From Tribonema minus (taxonomy: Eukaryota > Sar > Xanthophyceae > Tribonematales > Tribonemataceae): a stretch of 64,000 nucleotides of DNA. Both the position numbers and the translations under genes were made by a program. The first letter of the stretch is position 1. Each line of letters begins with the position of its first letter. The notes beneath the pieces are model-generated. The model made no database searches, was not told the DNA's origin, and was given only the letters and a program-made list of their open reading frames with translations. Shown one piece after another: positions 12,601 through 24,960 of the stretch. Where the stretch lies: assembly GCA_017506865.1 (NCBI GenBank), contig JAFCMP010000001.1, forward strand, positions 1,550,001 through 1,614,000, written 5' to 3'.

Positions 12601-13900
12601 ACAATGTCGCATCTCATGAGGCAGCCCTAATTTAATTCTGTTCAACTTAGGGTCGACTCACTACGTTGCATTGACCAACTGGGCGCACACTCCGTTGGCA
12701 CGAGGCAGCGTGCCGCTCATTGGCACCACATGCGCTCAAGGCAATTAGTTTTGCAGATACTGTCCCAACTGTCTGCTGCATACAGCTATATCTGGCACTC
12801 CTGACCTCAAAAGCGTGCTCACTCAGCGACCACAAAGCTGCTGGCAGGCAGGTGCGGGTTACCTACCTTCATCTCAAACACCTTCAGTACACTGATGTGA
12901 TGTTGACCATCACTGCAGTCAACTCTGTGACCATGATGACACAATCGATTAATTATCGACGATCATACCTCAACAACTCCGCCCACATCCTCGGGAATAC
13001 CCTGCAGCGGACTACTTCGTGCACAACAGAATGAAGCTTTCAGACTTGCAAAGGATGAACACCTTTAGTGCTAACAAGCCCAGGCTATAGTCACTTGCAC
13101 ACGTGCTGATGTCAAGGCAAGCAAAGGCAAGCAGCGTTGAATAATGGAAAGCTGGTGGACATTCAGTTTGGCATGTGTAGTATGAACTTCTGTTATTATG
13201 CGGCCTTTTTGCCCGGTGCAAGTCCATGAGAAGTCCATACGTCCATGAGAAGCAGAAATGATTTCAACACATAGCCCTGCGCCACCATCAACTGCATGAG
13301 GTAGCACATGACATTGTACTCAAGCACGGAGCTCTGCCCACTGTCGCCAGCACATTCATCCACAAAAAGGCATGCTGCTGGGCATGGCAAGTGAGTTGAC
13401 TGCTCGCATGCCCCAAAAAGCGACCCTTCTTGGGAGCCTTGCCATTACAGTCCCATGACTACGTGCTCAAGCACTTTTCTCAATGGTGCCTCTGATCCCG
13501 CATGTTGACGCATGTGTGTATATACTTTGAGGTGTACATTATACTTTGTAACTTTATTCTGTAGGCCTAGTCCCCCTATGAGTCATGTAGCCCATCGTAA
13601 ACAGGTGCAAGCGGGACCACAAGTGCGGCTGTGACACACGAAGTGTGCCGCATGTAAAACAGCCAAGGCGTGCACGGTGGCGCCATCCAAAGCGCGCGCT
13701 TGCGCCATCAGCAAGTGCGCCAGTCCCTGCCTTGACGCTGATATTCCGAATTGAGCATCACCATATCCGCGCCATGGCAGCAGGAGAAGCAGTGCTCAGG
13801 GATGAGCATCACCATACATCCATGGCAGCAGGAGGGCAGTGCTCAGGGCTGAGCATCACCACACTTGTGGCAGTCCGAGGGCAGTCCTCAAGGATGAGCA
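6679..13900. other. 7.2-kb region without a recognised gene
   Basis: AT-richer than the coding blocks. Open frames here are short and none matches a family I know. It probably holds the promoter of the minus-strand Tudor-like gene at its left end and the 3' flank of ALDH3-B at its right end. Recognisable contents are a cluster of repeats at 11440-11830 with a GGGC...GCCC hairpin and a TATA-like tttataaata at 12124. A 75-codon plus-strand frame at 11839-12066 is the only open frame with moderately protein-like composition; it remains unassigned. Confidence 0.5.
11440..11830 (+). repeat. Interspersed repeat cluster with hairpin motif
   Basis: A block starting cccgagatgccatttggcgg and running through gagacactttcag...cacacgacatgtagat occurs at about 11441 and 11673. 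A second block, ctgggctttttcgcgccctg followed by agcgag, occurs at about 11549 (one base changed), 11625 and 11791, and once more outside the cluster near 29138 (ctgggcttttttgtgccctg). The motif can form a GGGC/GCCC stem with a T-rich loop. Its nature (mobile element end, RNA 3' element or simple satellite) is unknown. Confidence 0.65.
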
Positions 13901-13935
13901 TCACCAGATCCGTGCCAGCAGGTCCGCGAGGGCCC
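13740..13935 (-). repeat. Stop-codon echo array past ALDH3-B
   Basis: Roughly 48-bp tandem units, each containing gagcatcacca then a catggcagcaggag-like string, at about 13756, 13803, 13850 and 13895. The last, exon-proximal unit contains the true ALDH3-B stop (TGA 13903-13901). On the minus strand each unit repeats the coding end plus stop, so the terminal exon edge has been copied three times beyond the gene end. Confidence 0.75.
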
Positions 13936-16900
13936 TACGCTTGCCGGTGTGCGCAATGAGCACCGTCTTGTGGTGCGTGAAAGCTGCAAGTGAGGGACAG
14001 CACATTGACAGTAGGACGAGATTGAGCCACAGGTTTGCACTGCTGCAGTTGAGGAAAATTACAATTTTATTCCGCAGGGGCACTCAGCATATTGTCTTCT
14101 GTGTGGCGACACCGCATGCGAGGTGATAGTCACTGTTTACCAGGGTCCTCTCGCAATGCAGGAGCCTGTAGGCTCATACAGGTACAACGCATGAAATTGC
14201 ACTGACAAGCTTGATGACGCACTGCTGACACTACCACAGCCTGTAATATGCGTCACAAGCAGGGCACGTGTTCTGTGCCAAACACGCCATGCGCAAGTCA
14301 CACAGTTCACTTGCAGTAGCAGGTCGTGGGCTGGCACTTGACATCAGGTCCTACAATACCAGCAGCAGCTGCTGCGTATTTGCAGTATTCATACTGCAAT
14401 GAAGGGGCTGAAGGCTACACGAATGTCTGATAGATGCGAAGACAGAAGCTGATCGACTTTGTTTACAACACGATGCAAGTCTGCTGACCATCAGTACATA
14501 TCATGAAGCAAAACCTATCATCAAAATTGTAGGCGCCCCTGTATGCGCCCATGCCGCTCTCCCCCTTTCCCCCAAAGGGGACATTGACATTGTCGAGCTG
14601 CGTCGCCTGTGGTACATGCACGAGGCAAGAGCACTTGAGTCAGCAGCTCGTTCAACTCCCAAAGAAAGAGCATTCCACCGTTATGCTCAGCAAAAGGAGC
14701 ACGCTACTGCCGTGCATGTCACAGCTGCTAGCACACCAACAAAGCCAACAGAAAGTGCCGGTTGCTGTATTCCCAAGATTCTGGACAGGCGTGACTGATG
14801 TGACCAACTTGACGCGCCTGTTCGTACACATGCATCGGCAGGAAGGGCATGCTGCGCACATAACCCTAATCCTTACTTTCACCCTATCCCTGATCCTAAC
14901 CAAAACCCATGCCTTGACTTGAAGACAGCTTCCACAAGCGCCACAGGCAAGCACCTTGTCGATATGCGCTTCCAGCGCATGACCACGCTGCTGCCCTAAC
15001 CCTAACCCTAACCAAACCCCAAGCGCGCCACTGCGGTCAAGTCCTGGAATGGCTAGCTCAGCAGCGCTCAGAGGCTCTGTGGCGGCCTCGCGCTCGGCCA
15101 TCGGCTTTCGGCTCCTGGTGCAAGACACTGAGGCGTCGCGCATATTGTGTGGTCCGTAAACCGCCAGGCCTCGGCAAAGTGCATGTGCCCTGAACAGGGC
15201 CTCACACTGTTCTTGAGCATGGTCACCATCAGGGCCTGCACGATCCATGTAATTCTGAGGAGGTGACGAGACTATGCACGGGCGCCGCGCCACAAGCACA
15301 AGCGAGACTTTGTACAGGCGGCGCGCCACAAGACCCCCTGTACAGGCGGCGTGTCACAAGCGCTTTGACAAACTTCAACTGTTGCCTCACCACGGCATTG
15401 ACGGCCATGCCGCCGGCGGAGACGCGCTCCACCCAGCGCTCAGCAACGTTTTTGTCCTCCGCGAAGACGTAGGCGGCGAGGGGCGTGTCCCCCGCATTCA
15501 CACACGAGATCGCCTGCAGACGGGGTGTGGCACCGGGCCCCACTTGTGGTTAGGATTGCAGTCATGTGGCCAATGCTGACCAGACAATAGCTGATTGCAC
15601 GAGGTCCCCAAACATTTAGAGTTAGGGTTAGGGGTGTGGCCATTTGCTGATGAGAAATCAGGTGGCTGCACAAGGCCGCTGTTGTTGGCGGTCGAGGCGC
15701 GACGCCGCCTTCGCGCGGCGCGGCAGCGTGCAAATTGTGACGTGACCTGCAAGCAATGCGACAAGGGCCGCGTGAAAGACTGCAGTGCCGGCAACGCAGC
15801 ACATGCACACGTGATGCCTGCAGGCGCGCACCACGTTGCTGTATTACATGGCTCGCCATTGAGTACCACAGCGTGGCTTCGTGTGCACTACTGCTGCGTG
15901 TGATGGCGTGCAGAGACGTACGCCAGAACCTGTGCGCAGGGCTCTCAGAGACATGTGCATAATCATGTGGCAGCACATGGGCTCTGCCGGTGAGTACCAA
16001 GCTGCTTGCCAACAGCAAGTGTCTCTTGTTGACTTTGCCGTGTGTGATGCGCACAGCCTCAGCGCTTCATGCGCACATCACCAAAGCCTTCTGTGCGTTA
16101 GACATAGTTGCAGGGCGGGGGGGCCCAAGGCACCGCATTTTGCGTCACACGGGAACTTCAAGCGCTGGCCACCGTAGTACACAGAAGTGCCCATGCCCAG
16201 TGCACTTTCCGTTGGGACCATCAACTGTGGTCAATGTGGTAGAACTTCAACTGAAGCTTCAACAAAATATCAACTATATCCGGGGGTCACCTCATCGATG
16301 CCACCGTCAATCGGCACAAGCGGCAGGATGGGGCCAAAGATCTCCTCGCTGAGCATCTTGCTGTCGGCAGTCGGCGCCAGGACGATGGTGGGCTCGACGT
16401 AGCGTGAGTCGCGGTCGACCTTGCCGCCGGCTATGATGGTGCCGCCGTGCTCCTCCTGGGTCGTGGGTGAGGAAAAAAACTAAAGTCAACGCGGGTCAGG
16501 TGTTGAGCGTTGGGGTACCCCTTGCTGAGCGTGAACAAGTATGGCAGGCTCGGCGCCGCGAGGCACGACCAGAGTTGGTGGGTGCAGCGGGCGTGATGTG
16601 GTGCACGGCCAATGTACGCATTTGATGACTTTGCCGCCGCTACGAGAGACCCATTTCGTCGCAAGCCGCCGCCGTCGTCGATGACTGCGTACTTTGGACG
16701 ATCACGTACAGTGGGTTCAAACGACTCGCATCGTTGCCCCAGCCTACTGGCTGCCGTCACCCTTTTGACACTCAGGCGGTTTGGAGTCAAACCCTGTTAG
16801 CCAAGACCGAGGGCGAGGAGGTGCATTTGCTGCTTGGCACCGACCAAAGTACGCAAGCAATGGCTGGGCGTCATTCATTTGCAATGCTATTCTCCCGTTC

Positions 16901-19900
16901 TTTGCATACTATCCCAGATCGCCGCGCTCCTTTGGTGTCATGCACAAGGCAATGTTGCGGGCCAGGCACAATGCTGCTGCAATGTTGTCTTCGAGGGTGG
17001 CGCTCCAGTCGTGCTCTGCCTGTTGCTGGTGACGACACTCTCGAGCCTCCAAGATTACAATCCGATCTATTACCGCCGTGCAATGCCAACTCCACCTAGA
17101 ATGCGGCAGCGCGCTGTCAGCACCCCCCAGCCCCCGCCAGCCCCCCCCCCCCCCCCTACCCCCTCTCCGTTTTGCCAATTTCACCTGGAGAATATACACT
17201 TGCAGCACAGCCAGCTTCACCTGAAGAAATGCCGCGATGCGGTCCACGTGCGCCTCCGACACGATGCGGCCGTACAGGTCGCTGGTCTTGGGGTCGGCAC
17301 CGCATACGCGCGGCAGCGCAGCCTTCATCTGCGAGCGACGGCGCAAATTGCAGTCGCAGCGTTTGAGAACGGTGGACGCGTCGGTGAGATCATATCGCCG
17401 CAGCGTTTGAGAGCTACAACCCTGCTGTCGCGCACGATCACTGGGCCTTGCGTCATGGCGCATTCGCTTCAATGCCGCACGCCTCGCCGCGGCGATGGCG
17501 CACACGACGCACGGGACCGTTCGTGATGGCTAAAGCATTGTAGCCCCAACCTTAACCTTCACTCTGTCCCTAACCTTACCCCTCACCCTAACCCTATGAC
17601 TGAGGCGCATGAGACGCCACGCACAGGCTGCGGCGCCACATGAACAGCACTGCATCGGCATCCGGGTGCCTACTGTCAGGCAGAGTGACAGCAGCCGGCG
17701 TCATGCAAGGAAGCGGACGAGATGACGTCTTGCGGTCGCCGCCTCGGATGGTGGCACGCCGACCAGAAGCGGGCTAGGAGCAGTCAGGTTGCACGGAGGT
17801 GTTGAGAGACGCACCGGGGGGGGGGGGGGGGGGGCACTTGCACCACACCAGTTTGCTTTGCCCAGAACTTCAAGCTTGGCATCTGTTAGGCTGGCTGAGC
17901 AAGGACGCGCGTAGGGTGAGCGACCACTCTGTTGAATGGTCGAGAAGCGACGGAGCGCAGGGCGCGCGGCTAACGTGCAGTCGCAGCAAACACTGTGAAG
18001 TGCTTCTGACGCGAAAGGACCGTCGCCGCCAACAATCAATGAATACCACTGGCAGTAGATCTACATGACTAGAGTTGGCGTACCGCTGACTGCTGTGAAG
18101 CTGTCATCGCACTTCAAGCGGTGACGTCCCTGCAGCCAATGTGAACGTCAACCCTCCTCACTCCCATATTGCACAAGCAACGGCCAGCTCAACACCTCAT
18201 GCGCCATTACACAGCGGTTGCAGAACCGCGTGGCTCAGCAGCACGATGTTGGCCGCAGTGCTCCACAATGCACCGTGCGCATCAACGCTCGACATCAGGC
18301 ATGCTTGAAGACCTGGAAATGAGCAAAGCTGTGTGCCTCAATGGCACTTCTGACGTCAACAGCACGTTTGATGTGAATTGGGGCGTGCGTACAACCGATG
18401 GCCAGCGCACACACACCATACACCGCTTGCACTAGCAGTGAGCGCTGTGCGCCTACAGTACTTTGGAAGTGGTGAGGGCGTGTGCGACTAGTTATCAATG
18501 TGCGTGTCACCTCTTGAACCAGCAGCGGCATGACCTCGCGGTCCGCCAGCACGTAGTCGGCCGCGATGCAGAACTGGCCGCAGTTTGCGAAGCGCCCGCG
18601 CAGTGTGCGCTCCGCGGCGATCGGCATGTCCGCGGACTTGTGTACGTACACGGGGCACTTGCCTGCGCAGGGGTTGTGGGGAAAAGGGGTAGGTAGGATT
18701 AGGGTTAGGATTAGGGTGAGGGTTGTGCCTAGCGACAGAACCAGAGGTGCGGTCAGACTTAGGGTGAGGGTGACGCTTTGGTTCAGGGCCAAGTATGGCT
18801 CTACCTCAGCGCTCACCCTACTAGGGCATCAGACATCATGTAGAATTACAGTGCCCTGACGAAAAATGTTTTGTCGTGATCACACTTGAGATTAGCATGG
18901 CGCACGTACGGACTGTGCGCGCACGCGCGTGCGCCTGCGCATCCTGCCTGGCAGATGACGGCAGCGGCGCGCGCCCATGGCTCACGTTTATTCGTCAAGG
19001 GCTGATGGGTACTTATGCCGCTGAAGTACCCTTTGAGTACAGAGTAATGCCCACCTAATTCAGCTTCTCCGTTCAGTGCACACAGTATTTGCAAGGCATG
19101 CGCAATGACGGTGCGGTGTGACCCACTTCAGGGGGACTAGTGTAGTGCGCTCGCAAGCAGTCTGCACGCGCGTCTGCGGCCTGTCTCCACCAGACAGCTG
19201 GCCAAAGCCGATAGCGCATCACATCAGATACAAATGAGGGCTGGTCGTGCCGCAACCCTTACCCTGCACCCAAGCGAACTGAAACCCAGTCCCAAACCCT
19301 AGGCGTGCATGCGACACCTACTGACACTCGCCTCCTAGCTCGAGCAGCGTGGGTGTGAGGTGCCTAATACATGTCTGCGCCAGACAGCTGGCCCAATCTG
19401 CACCGCCAAACTGTAGTAGGCAATGACACTGGTACTTGCCTCCGAGTTCCAGCAGCGTAGGGGTGAGGTGCCTGGCAGCGGCGGCAGCTACAACGCGCCC
19501 AACCTTGGTCCCGCCCGTGTAGCAGATCTTGTCGAAGCGCTGCTCCAGCAGCGCCGTCGTCTCTGCGCACACATGAGCGCACAGTGTCGCCGTGGTCAGT
19601 ACGCTCCAATATCTCAGTACTTCTTTCAAGCACATCACTACATGTAAAAGTATGTCAGACGAATGCACGCGACCGTTTGCTTTCAGAGGCAAAACTGCAG
19701 TCGGCGCTCAGTGTTCAGCCCTCTGCACTACTTCAACTTGGCAGTTGCGGACGTCGCTCCGGCCTGCCAATGACGCTAGGCGTGATGCAATACGAAGAGT
19801 GTGTTGCGCGTCCATCAGGTCCAGCCATCACCTCGGCGCGCTGCGGAAGCTGCTCATGAGCATGGAAGAAGCTGCAGCGCCACGCGCCCTGCAATCGCAC

Positions 19901-22900
19901 AATACGACATGCCCATGAGGCGGCGGTGTCCACGCAGCGGCAAGCGGCCCGCACGCACCACTCGCGCTGCCAGGGTGCGTACGAGGGGGGCGGTGCGTTG
20001 CGCACGCGCCTTGGGTTGGCGCCCCGTTGCTGCCTGTGATGACGTCGTGGCGATGTCCGTGTGGCTTTGACTGAAGTGTCCGACGAGTACGTGTTTCCTG
20101 AAGCACAAATATATCATGACAGACCGCACTGCGCACTTTGAAGTGCACATTTCGTATGACTTCAAAGTGGCACACTGTGATCGCTTCGCACGACTTTGAA
20201 GTAGCGCACTGTGACCAAAGTGTCATCCTAAGACAAAGTTTGTGGGGCGCCTCAGGGCTTGATTGCCAAAGTACGGTAGTCTCCATCATGTTTGTGTTTC
20301 CGCTGGGCGTCCATGGATTCCAACCCTAACCATAACCCTAATCCTAAGCCGTGCCCAATGGAATGTGGTGCTGGCTGCCCCGCCATGGCGAAGATCAGGG
20401 GCTCTGTGAGCGTGTGCAAAGGGCAGACCACGCCAGACATTACGTGCGCACTGCCGCATGCGTTTTGCCCACGGCAGCCGCTCTGTGGTGCTGCACGGTA
20501 CAGTATTGACGAACATGCACATGGTTATGTGAAGGTTTGTTGTAGGTGCAGCGCCGGCGGTGTCTGGCCGGCCGCGGCGCAGGGCAACTGGACTACATGC
20601 TTACGTACTGCGCTTAAGCCCTGCACGCGTGCGTTCGCTGCGCAAGTTGTCAGAACGACCGCCCTGACGCACGCGCCTGTCACCGTGTAGGAGTATAATG
20701 TGCGCGAGCGTCCTGGATGCATACGCTGTCGCTACCCAGCGCTTTGCTGACGGCACGACCATGGCCGCTGCAGAAGCCCCCAGGCCACTACAGTACCCTA
20801 CAGTGAGACTTGCTGAGCTTTGCTGCCTTGAACTTAGGGCTGACGTGAAGGTCAGCCTAACACTAACTCTTACTTAACCCCTAACCCTAACCCCCACCCT
20901 GCCCAAGCCTGCAGCGTTTTACCATATAGATCATAGTGTTGAGGTCAATACATACATACCTGGCACCGCGCCCAGCACCACCCTGACGGCCCTGGCGTCC
21001 AGGTACTTGGGGATGAGGTCGGCGATGAGCGCTGTGGTGTTGGCGGCGACCTCGGACGGCTTGATCACCACCACGTTGCCGGCAGCGATGGCCGCAATCT
21101 GCAATGTCGGGGGAGCATTTACATTATAGTAATGTATTTTTCTGTGCTTCAAGAACCACGTACATACAATTGGCGGGCGGGCGCTTTTGTCGCTTGCATA
21201 CGCCTTGACAATGGTGGCAGCATCATCACTGCCACAATCGGTCTGCTGGGCAGTCGTCGAGGGCTTTGCACGAGCGTGCGTTCAGGTGCAAGGCTTGCCC
21301 CCCAGTACCCCCTCTCTACATCCCTCCAGGGGCATGAATGACAAGGGGAGGGCCCAAGGGACTAGCCCAAAGGCCGTCACGAGGCAGGCCTTACAATGGG
21401 CAATTGTAGAGTTGAAGTACATGAGCTGCAAACAATGCCTGTCTGACGCCCTCCCCAATTCGGGGTACTGCTTGGCATGTAGTGACGGGTCAGCAGCCTG
21501 ATTGTGCGCAATGTATCCAGCGGTGACCTCAGTAACTTTAAACCGGTGTGCACAGCCATGCAAAGCACGGGTAACTTATCATCGGTAACTTATCACTGAT
21601 AAGTGGCCAGCTTAACAGTCAAGCAGTCGGGGCTCTCACCAGCGGCACCATGACCAGATTGAAGGGGAAGTTCCAGGGGGCGATGATGAGAACTACCCCG
21701 TAGGGCTCGGGTACGATCTTCCATCTGCCAACGTCCTGAGCGTCAGGGGGCGTAGCCTCCCACTGTGCGCGCGCTTTCTTGTCGAGGGTGGACATCATGT
21801 AGCGCACCTGCGCACTTAGTAGCGGAATCGAGGCGCTGAGTTGATCAGTGCTGCGGCAGCAAGGAAGCGCAAAACGGCGATGCTGTGTAACGCGTGCGCA
21901 TGTTCAGCTCGCTTTCTGTAGCGCAACTGAGCGCTGTGCAGCGGCAATGCTCAGCGTCGAGTAACGAGGCACTCAGTACACCAACGCTTCAGCACGAGCG
22001 TCATACCTCAGAGGATGAGGCAGTGGCAACTGAGTACATCAGTGCTGCGGCAGCAAGGAGGCGCAGAACGGCAATGCCGCACTGCGCGTGCGCATGTGCA
22101 GCTCGTTTCTGTGGCGCGTAGCGCAACTGAGCACTGCGCAGCGGCGATGCTCGGCGACGAGTACACCAATGCTTCAGCACGAGCGGCGCATGAGGCAGTG
22201 ACGTCGCGTAGCGCGCGCGTGACCGAGCGCGTCAGCGCTGCAGCAGCAAGTAAGCGCGTAGCGGCAATGCTGTGTAGCCCGGGCGCATGCGCAGCACGAA
22301 GGGGCGAGCGCAGACCATCGGAGGCGTTTCCGCACGATCAGCTGCGGTTCCGCACCTGGGCCCCAGATTCCTGGCCTTGACCATAGTCCCAGCCCTAACG
22401 CCAGCCCTCGCCTTAACCCTAACCCTAACCCTAACCCTAACCCTAACCCTAACCCTAACCCTGAACATAACCCCCTGTACCGTGCTCCTAAGTCTGTGCA
22501 TGACACCGATTGGCAATGCGCGATGGCAGGCATTGCTCAGTCGCCCTGACACACGCACGTTGTTTGAGCTTTGTTCCGTGGTATCTTGCACCAATGTGTT
22601 GTCACACCTCACTGCACATGCTGCTGGCGTGTTGTGAGCCAGGAGTCGACAATGCCTGTCCATTGAAGCACATAGTCCAATCCGTATTTAACCCTACCCC
22701 TAACCCTAACCCCAGCCCTAACCCTGAGCCTAATCCTAACGTCGACCCTCACCTTCACCTTAACCCCCTCACCCTAACCCTACCCCTAATCCTGACCATC
22801 TCAAGTGCGTGGCTGGCTTGCACACTCATCCGCACATCAACACACAGGAAGCGCGCGTGGAGCTGGCGATGACAGCGTGCCTGCCTAGTGGCACACAACG

Positions 22901-24960
22901 CAGCGCCGGGCCAGTGCCTGTTACTTGACACTGCCGGAGGTTAGCACTGCGTAATAGAAGTACATACTTGAAATGTGGTGAGTTCAGTGCCGTATGGTGC
23001 TGCAGATGATGTGTTCCCTCATGACTAGCTAGCACAACTGGAGTATACCTACTGTTCATATCCCAAAACATGAACATAAAATGTGAAAATGGAGTTGCAG
23101 CCCGCTCTGTGACTCATGTCGTAAGCACATCTACAGTGCACAAGGGCGTGTATCTACACACTGCGGTCTGAACCTCACCAGGTGGTGCTGGCCAGTACTA
23201 CGTAATACAGGCAGTATCAAAGTTACAGGGAGTAGAGGCTGTTGTGTAAGGCATACCCCCAGTACTTTTGTGTGGCATCGGTCCGGAAGAACACTGGCCT
23301 TCTCATGCCATCACAACTGTACTGTGCACTCATATTTCAGGAATGCATGGCCAAACAGCAAGGAAACAAGGATGTTTGTGCAGCCACCGCAGCATGATAG
23401 TTGGCGCGCACCTGCTTCTTGACGTCATCGAGGCACACGCGGATTTTCGTCGCACGAGACCTGCGCGCGCGGCACGCCGTGCACAGCGGACTGCATGACG
23501 GCGCTCAGCAACGCTCACCAAGGCAGGTATGTGTTAATCAAATTCGTTGCCACTTGGTTCTCCAGTATCACACACTGGCGCGCTTTCGGTGAGCAACGTT
23601 TGATACGTGGGGGTCCACCTGATGAGCGCTGCTGTGAGCGTGAAATTTGTTGCCATGGGTTTGCACTCTGAAGCTTACATCTCCATATTATCGCACACGA
23701 GGCCCCGTTTGAATTTGCTGCCGTTTTCAACAACTTGATGACGCGTATGGCAATTCAGACATGCTACACATTACGTCCGACGCTCACCAATAGCGCGCTC
23801 AGGTTGCGTACCAGCAGACCCAACCCCTACATTGTACAGTATCTAAGCCTTGTCAGTGACTGAGCTCATGAGAAGCCTCCAAGTAAGCTCAAGAAAGGGA
23901 TTATGCAGCAGCATGCCAGCATCTCAGGCAAGCTTCGTGCCCCACGCCAGCAAAGCATTCCATATCTGAAGAACTGCAAATGCACGTAAATGCACGCATA
24001 AAAACTTGATCTTTTAAATGAGCTATACTTCTCATGTTGACCTATTGATTACCCAGATCATGAGCTGCCAACTTACTGCGAGGCACTGTGGTAGAAATCT
24101 CTGTAGAAACCTTTGCAAAGTAGCATGTGCCAACTGGAGAGGCGCGTGTTCCTGAGCTGGATCACGCACAGTTGTGGAACATGTATGTTCTTGGCTGCAC
24201 TCGACATGCACAATCCGTCAGCTTTGTTTTTGGGGTGATTGCACCACGCGCGGTGGCGAGTGCACAGTCTTCCTGTGCCGCAGCAGAGGCGCGCCAACCG
24301 TATGTTATATATAACCTATGAGCTACCGCAGCTACAAGAACTCCACAGACTTTAACAACCCAGCATCATCAGAGAGCTGCACACAGTGGCAGTGTTGTGT
24401 GGGGTAGGGGGAGACTACATGATTGCGGCGGTGCGACACGCCTTGAGGCGATTAAAGTTTGGACCCAGTATGGGACTCAGGCATGCGTAATTTAGTGTGC
24501 AGGGGCAATACGCCTGATCATGGCTTGTTTGCTTTGAAGTCGTGGTGATGCTACGTGCACCGAAGGCATCTACCAAATCACATGCGATTACTTGCTCAGG
24601 TCTGGTGTAATTTGCCTGTTGCGCCGGCGGGAGCACAGCAACTCAGCTCTCATAGAACTAAAGCATATATCTTTTCAGAGATACTTACAGAAGTCTGTGA
24701 TGGACAAGGAGGCAAGGCAGGCCAGTTGCAGCCGACACAACGTATATACACCTTGCCTTGTACTGCTGGTGTGTTGATTCAAAATCGCACCCCATGTCGG
24801 CGGTGAGTGCAGAACTGAGCTGCTCGAGATTCTCATCAACTAGCGCCTCGATATGTTGCAGCTGAGACTTCCTGAACGACAGGGGCCTTGTGAGTCCCGT
24901 GGCAAAGCTGGCTCGCAAGTCGGATACAATGCTGGGCATCTCGGACACAGGCGTCGCCAT
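13901..24960 (-). CDS. ALDH3-type (fatty) aldehyde dehydrogenase, copy B
   Basis: NAD(P)-dependent oxidation of aldehydes to acids, class 3 family. Eleven exons: 24960-24791, 23460-23412, 21807-21640, 21098-20960, 19562-19440, 18662-18511, 17328-17221, 16455-16291, 15513-15391, 14606-14519 and 13983-13901. They total 1368 nt, 455 residues, no internal stop. Visible family marks: IIAPWNFP (Asn119), [16 protein letters not shown] (general base Glu214), NCGQFC (catalytic Cys248), EEIFGPILP and [10 protein letters not shown]. All introns sit at the same phase and place as in ALDH3-A. Two donors are non-canonical: GC after exon 5 (gcaagt) and ATAGGT after exon 10. If the latter is not spliced, the last 27 residues change. 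No C-terminal membrane anchor is visible. Introns hold telomere-like tracts and echo arrays. Confidence 0.93.
14994..15014 (-). repeat. Telomere-like tract in ALDH3-B intron 9
   Basis: Short run of CCCTAA units on the plus strand, so TTAGGG in the sense of the gene. It lies in the intron between exons 15513-15391 and 14606-14519; a looser (C)CCTAA-rich string precedes it at 14860-14910. Confidence 0.8.
15276..15365 (-). repeat. Short tandem repeat next to ALDH3-B exon 9
   Basis: Three copies of a 30-40 bp unit containing tg(t/c)ac(a/g)ggcg(g/c)cg, then ccacaag (one copy tcacaag), about 25 nt downstream (gene sense) of the donor of exon 15513-15391. I see no copy of exon sequence in it. Confidence 0.65.
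19315..19462 (-). repeat. Donor-side echo of ALDH3-B exon 5
   Basis: The exon end encoding [12 protein letters not shown], followed by GC donor gcaagt, is copied once about 110 bp further into the intron. The copy reads the same 12 residues and is followed by gcgagt (plus-strand 19320-19360). Both copies carry GC rather than GT, so the echo arose from or with a GC-type donor. The echo reaches a stop within three codons of its donor. Confidence 0.85.
21808..22275 (-). repeat. Acceptor-side echo array before ALDH3-B exon 3
   Basis: About 195-bp tandem units. The true intron/exon border (sense cag|gtgcgctac) appears on the plus strand as gtagcgcacctgcgcac at about 21800. Degenerate counterparts gtagcgcaactgagcgc and gtagcgcaactgagcac lie at about 21918 and 22118. 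A gtgctgcggcagcaagga block recurs at about 21849, 22041 and 22230. The paralogue ALDH3-A has an array at the same border. Confidence 0.7.
22390..22465 (-). repeat. Interstitial telomere-like tract in ALDH3-B intron 2
   Basis: The purest telomere-like tract in the window: about eight uninterrupted CCCTAA units on the plus strand (about 22415-22461) with degenerate flanks. In gene sense it is TTAGGG. A second, degenerate tract lies at about 22686-22800 in the same intron. Human-type telomeric units are used by many protist groups, whereas green plants mostly use TTTAGGG. Confidence 0.9.

Noticed and set aside
22390-22465. Chromosome end
   Set aside because: The CCCTAA run is short, inside an intron, and coding exons continue in order on both sides.
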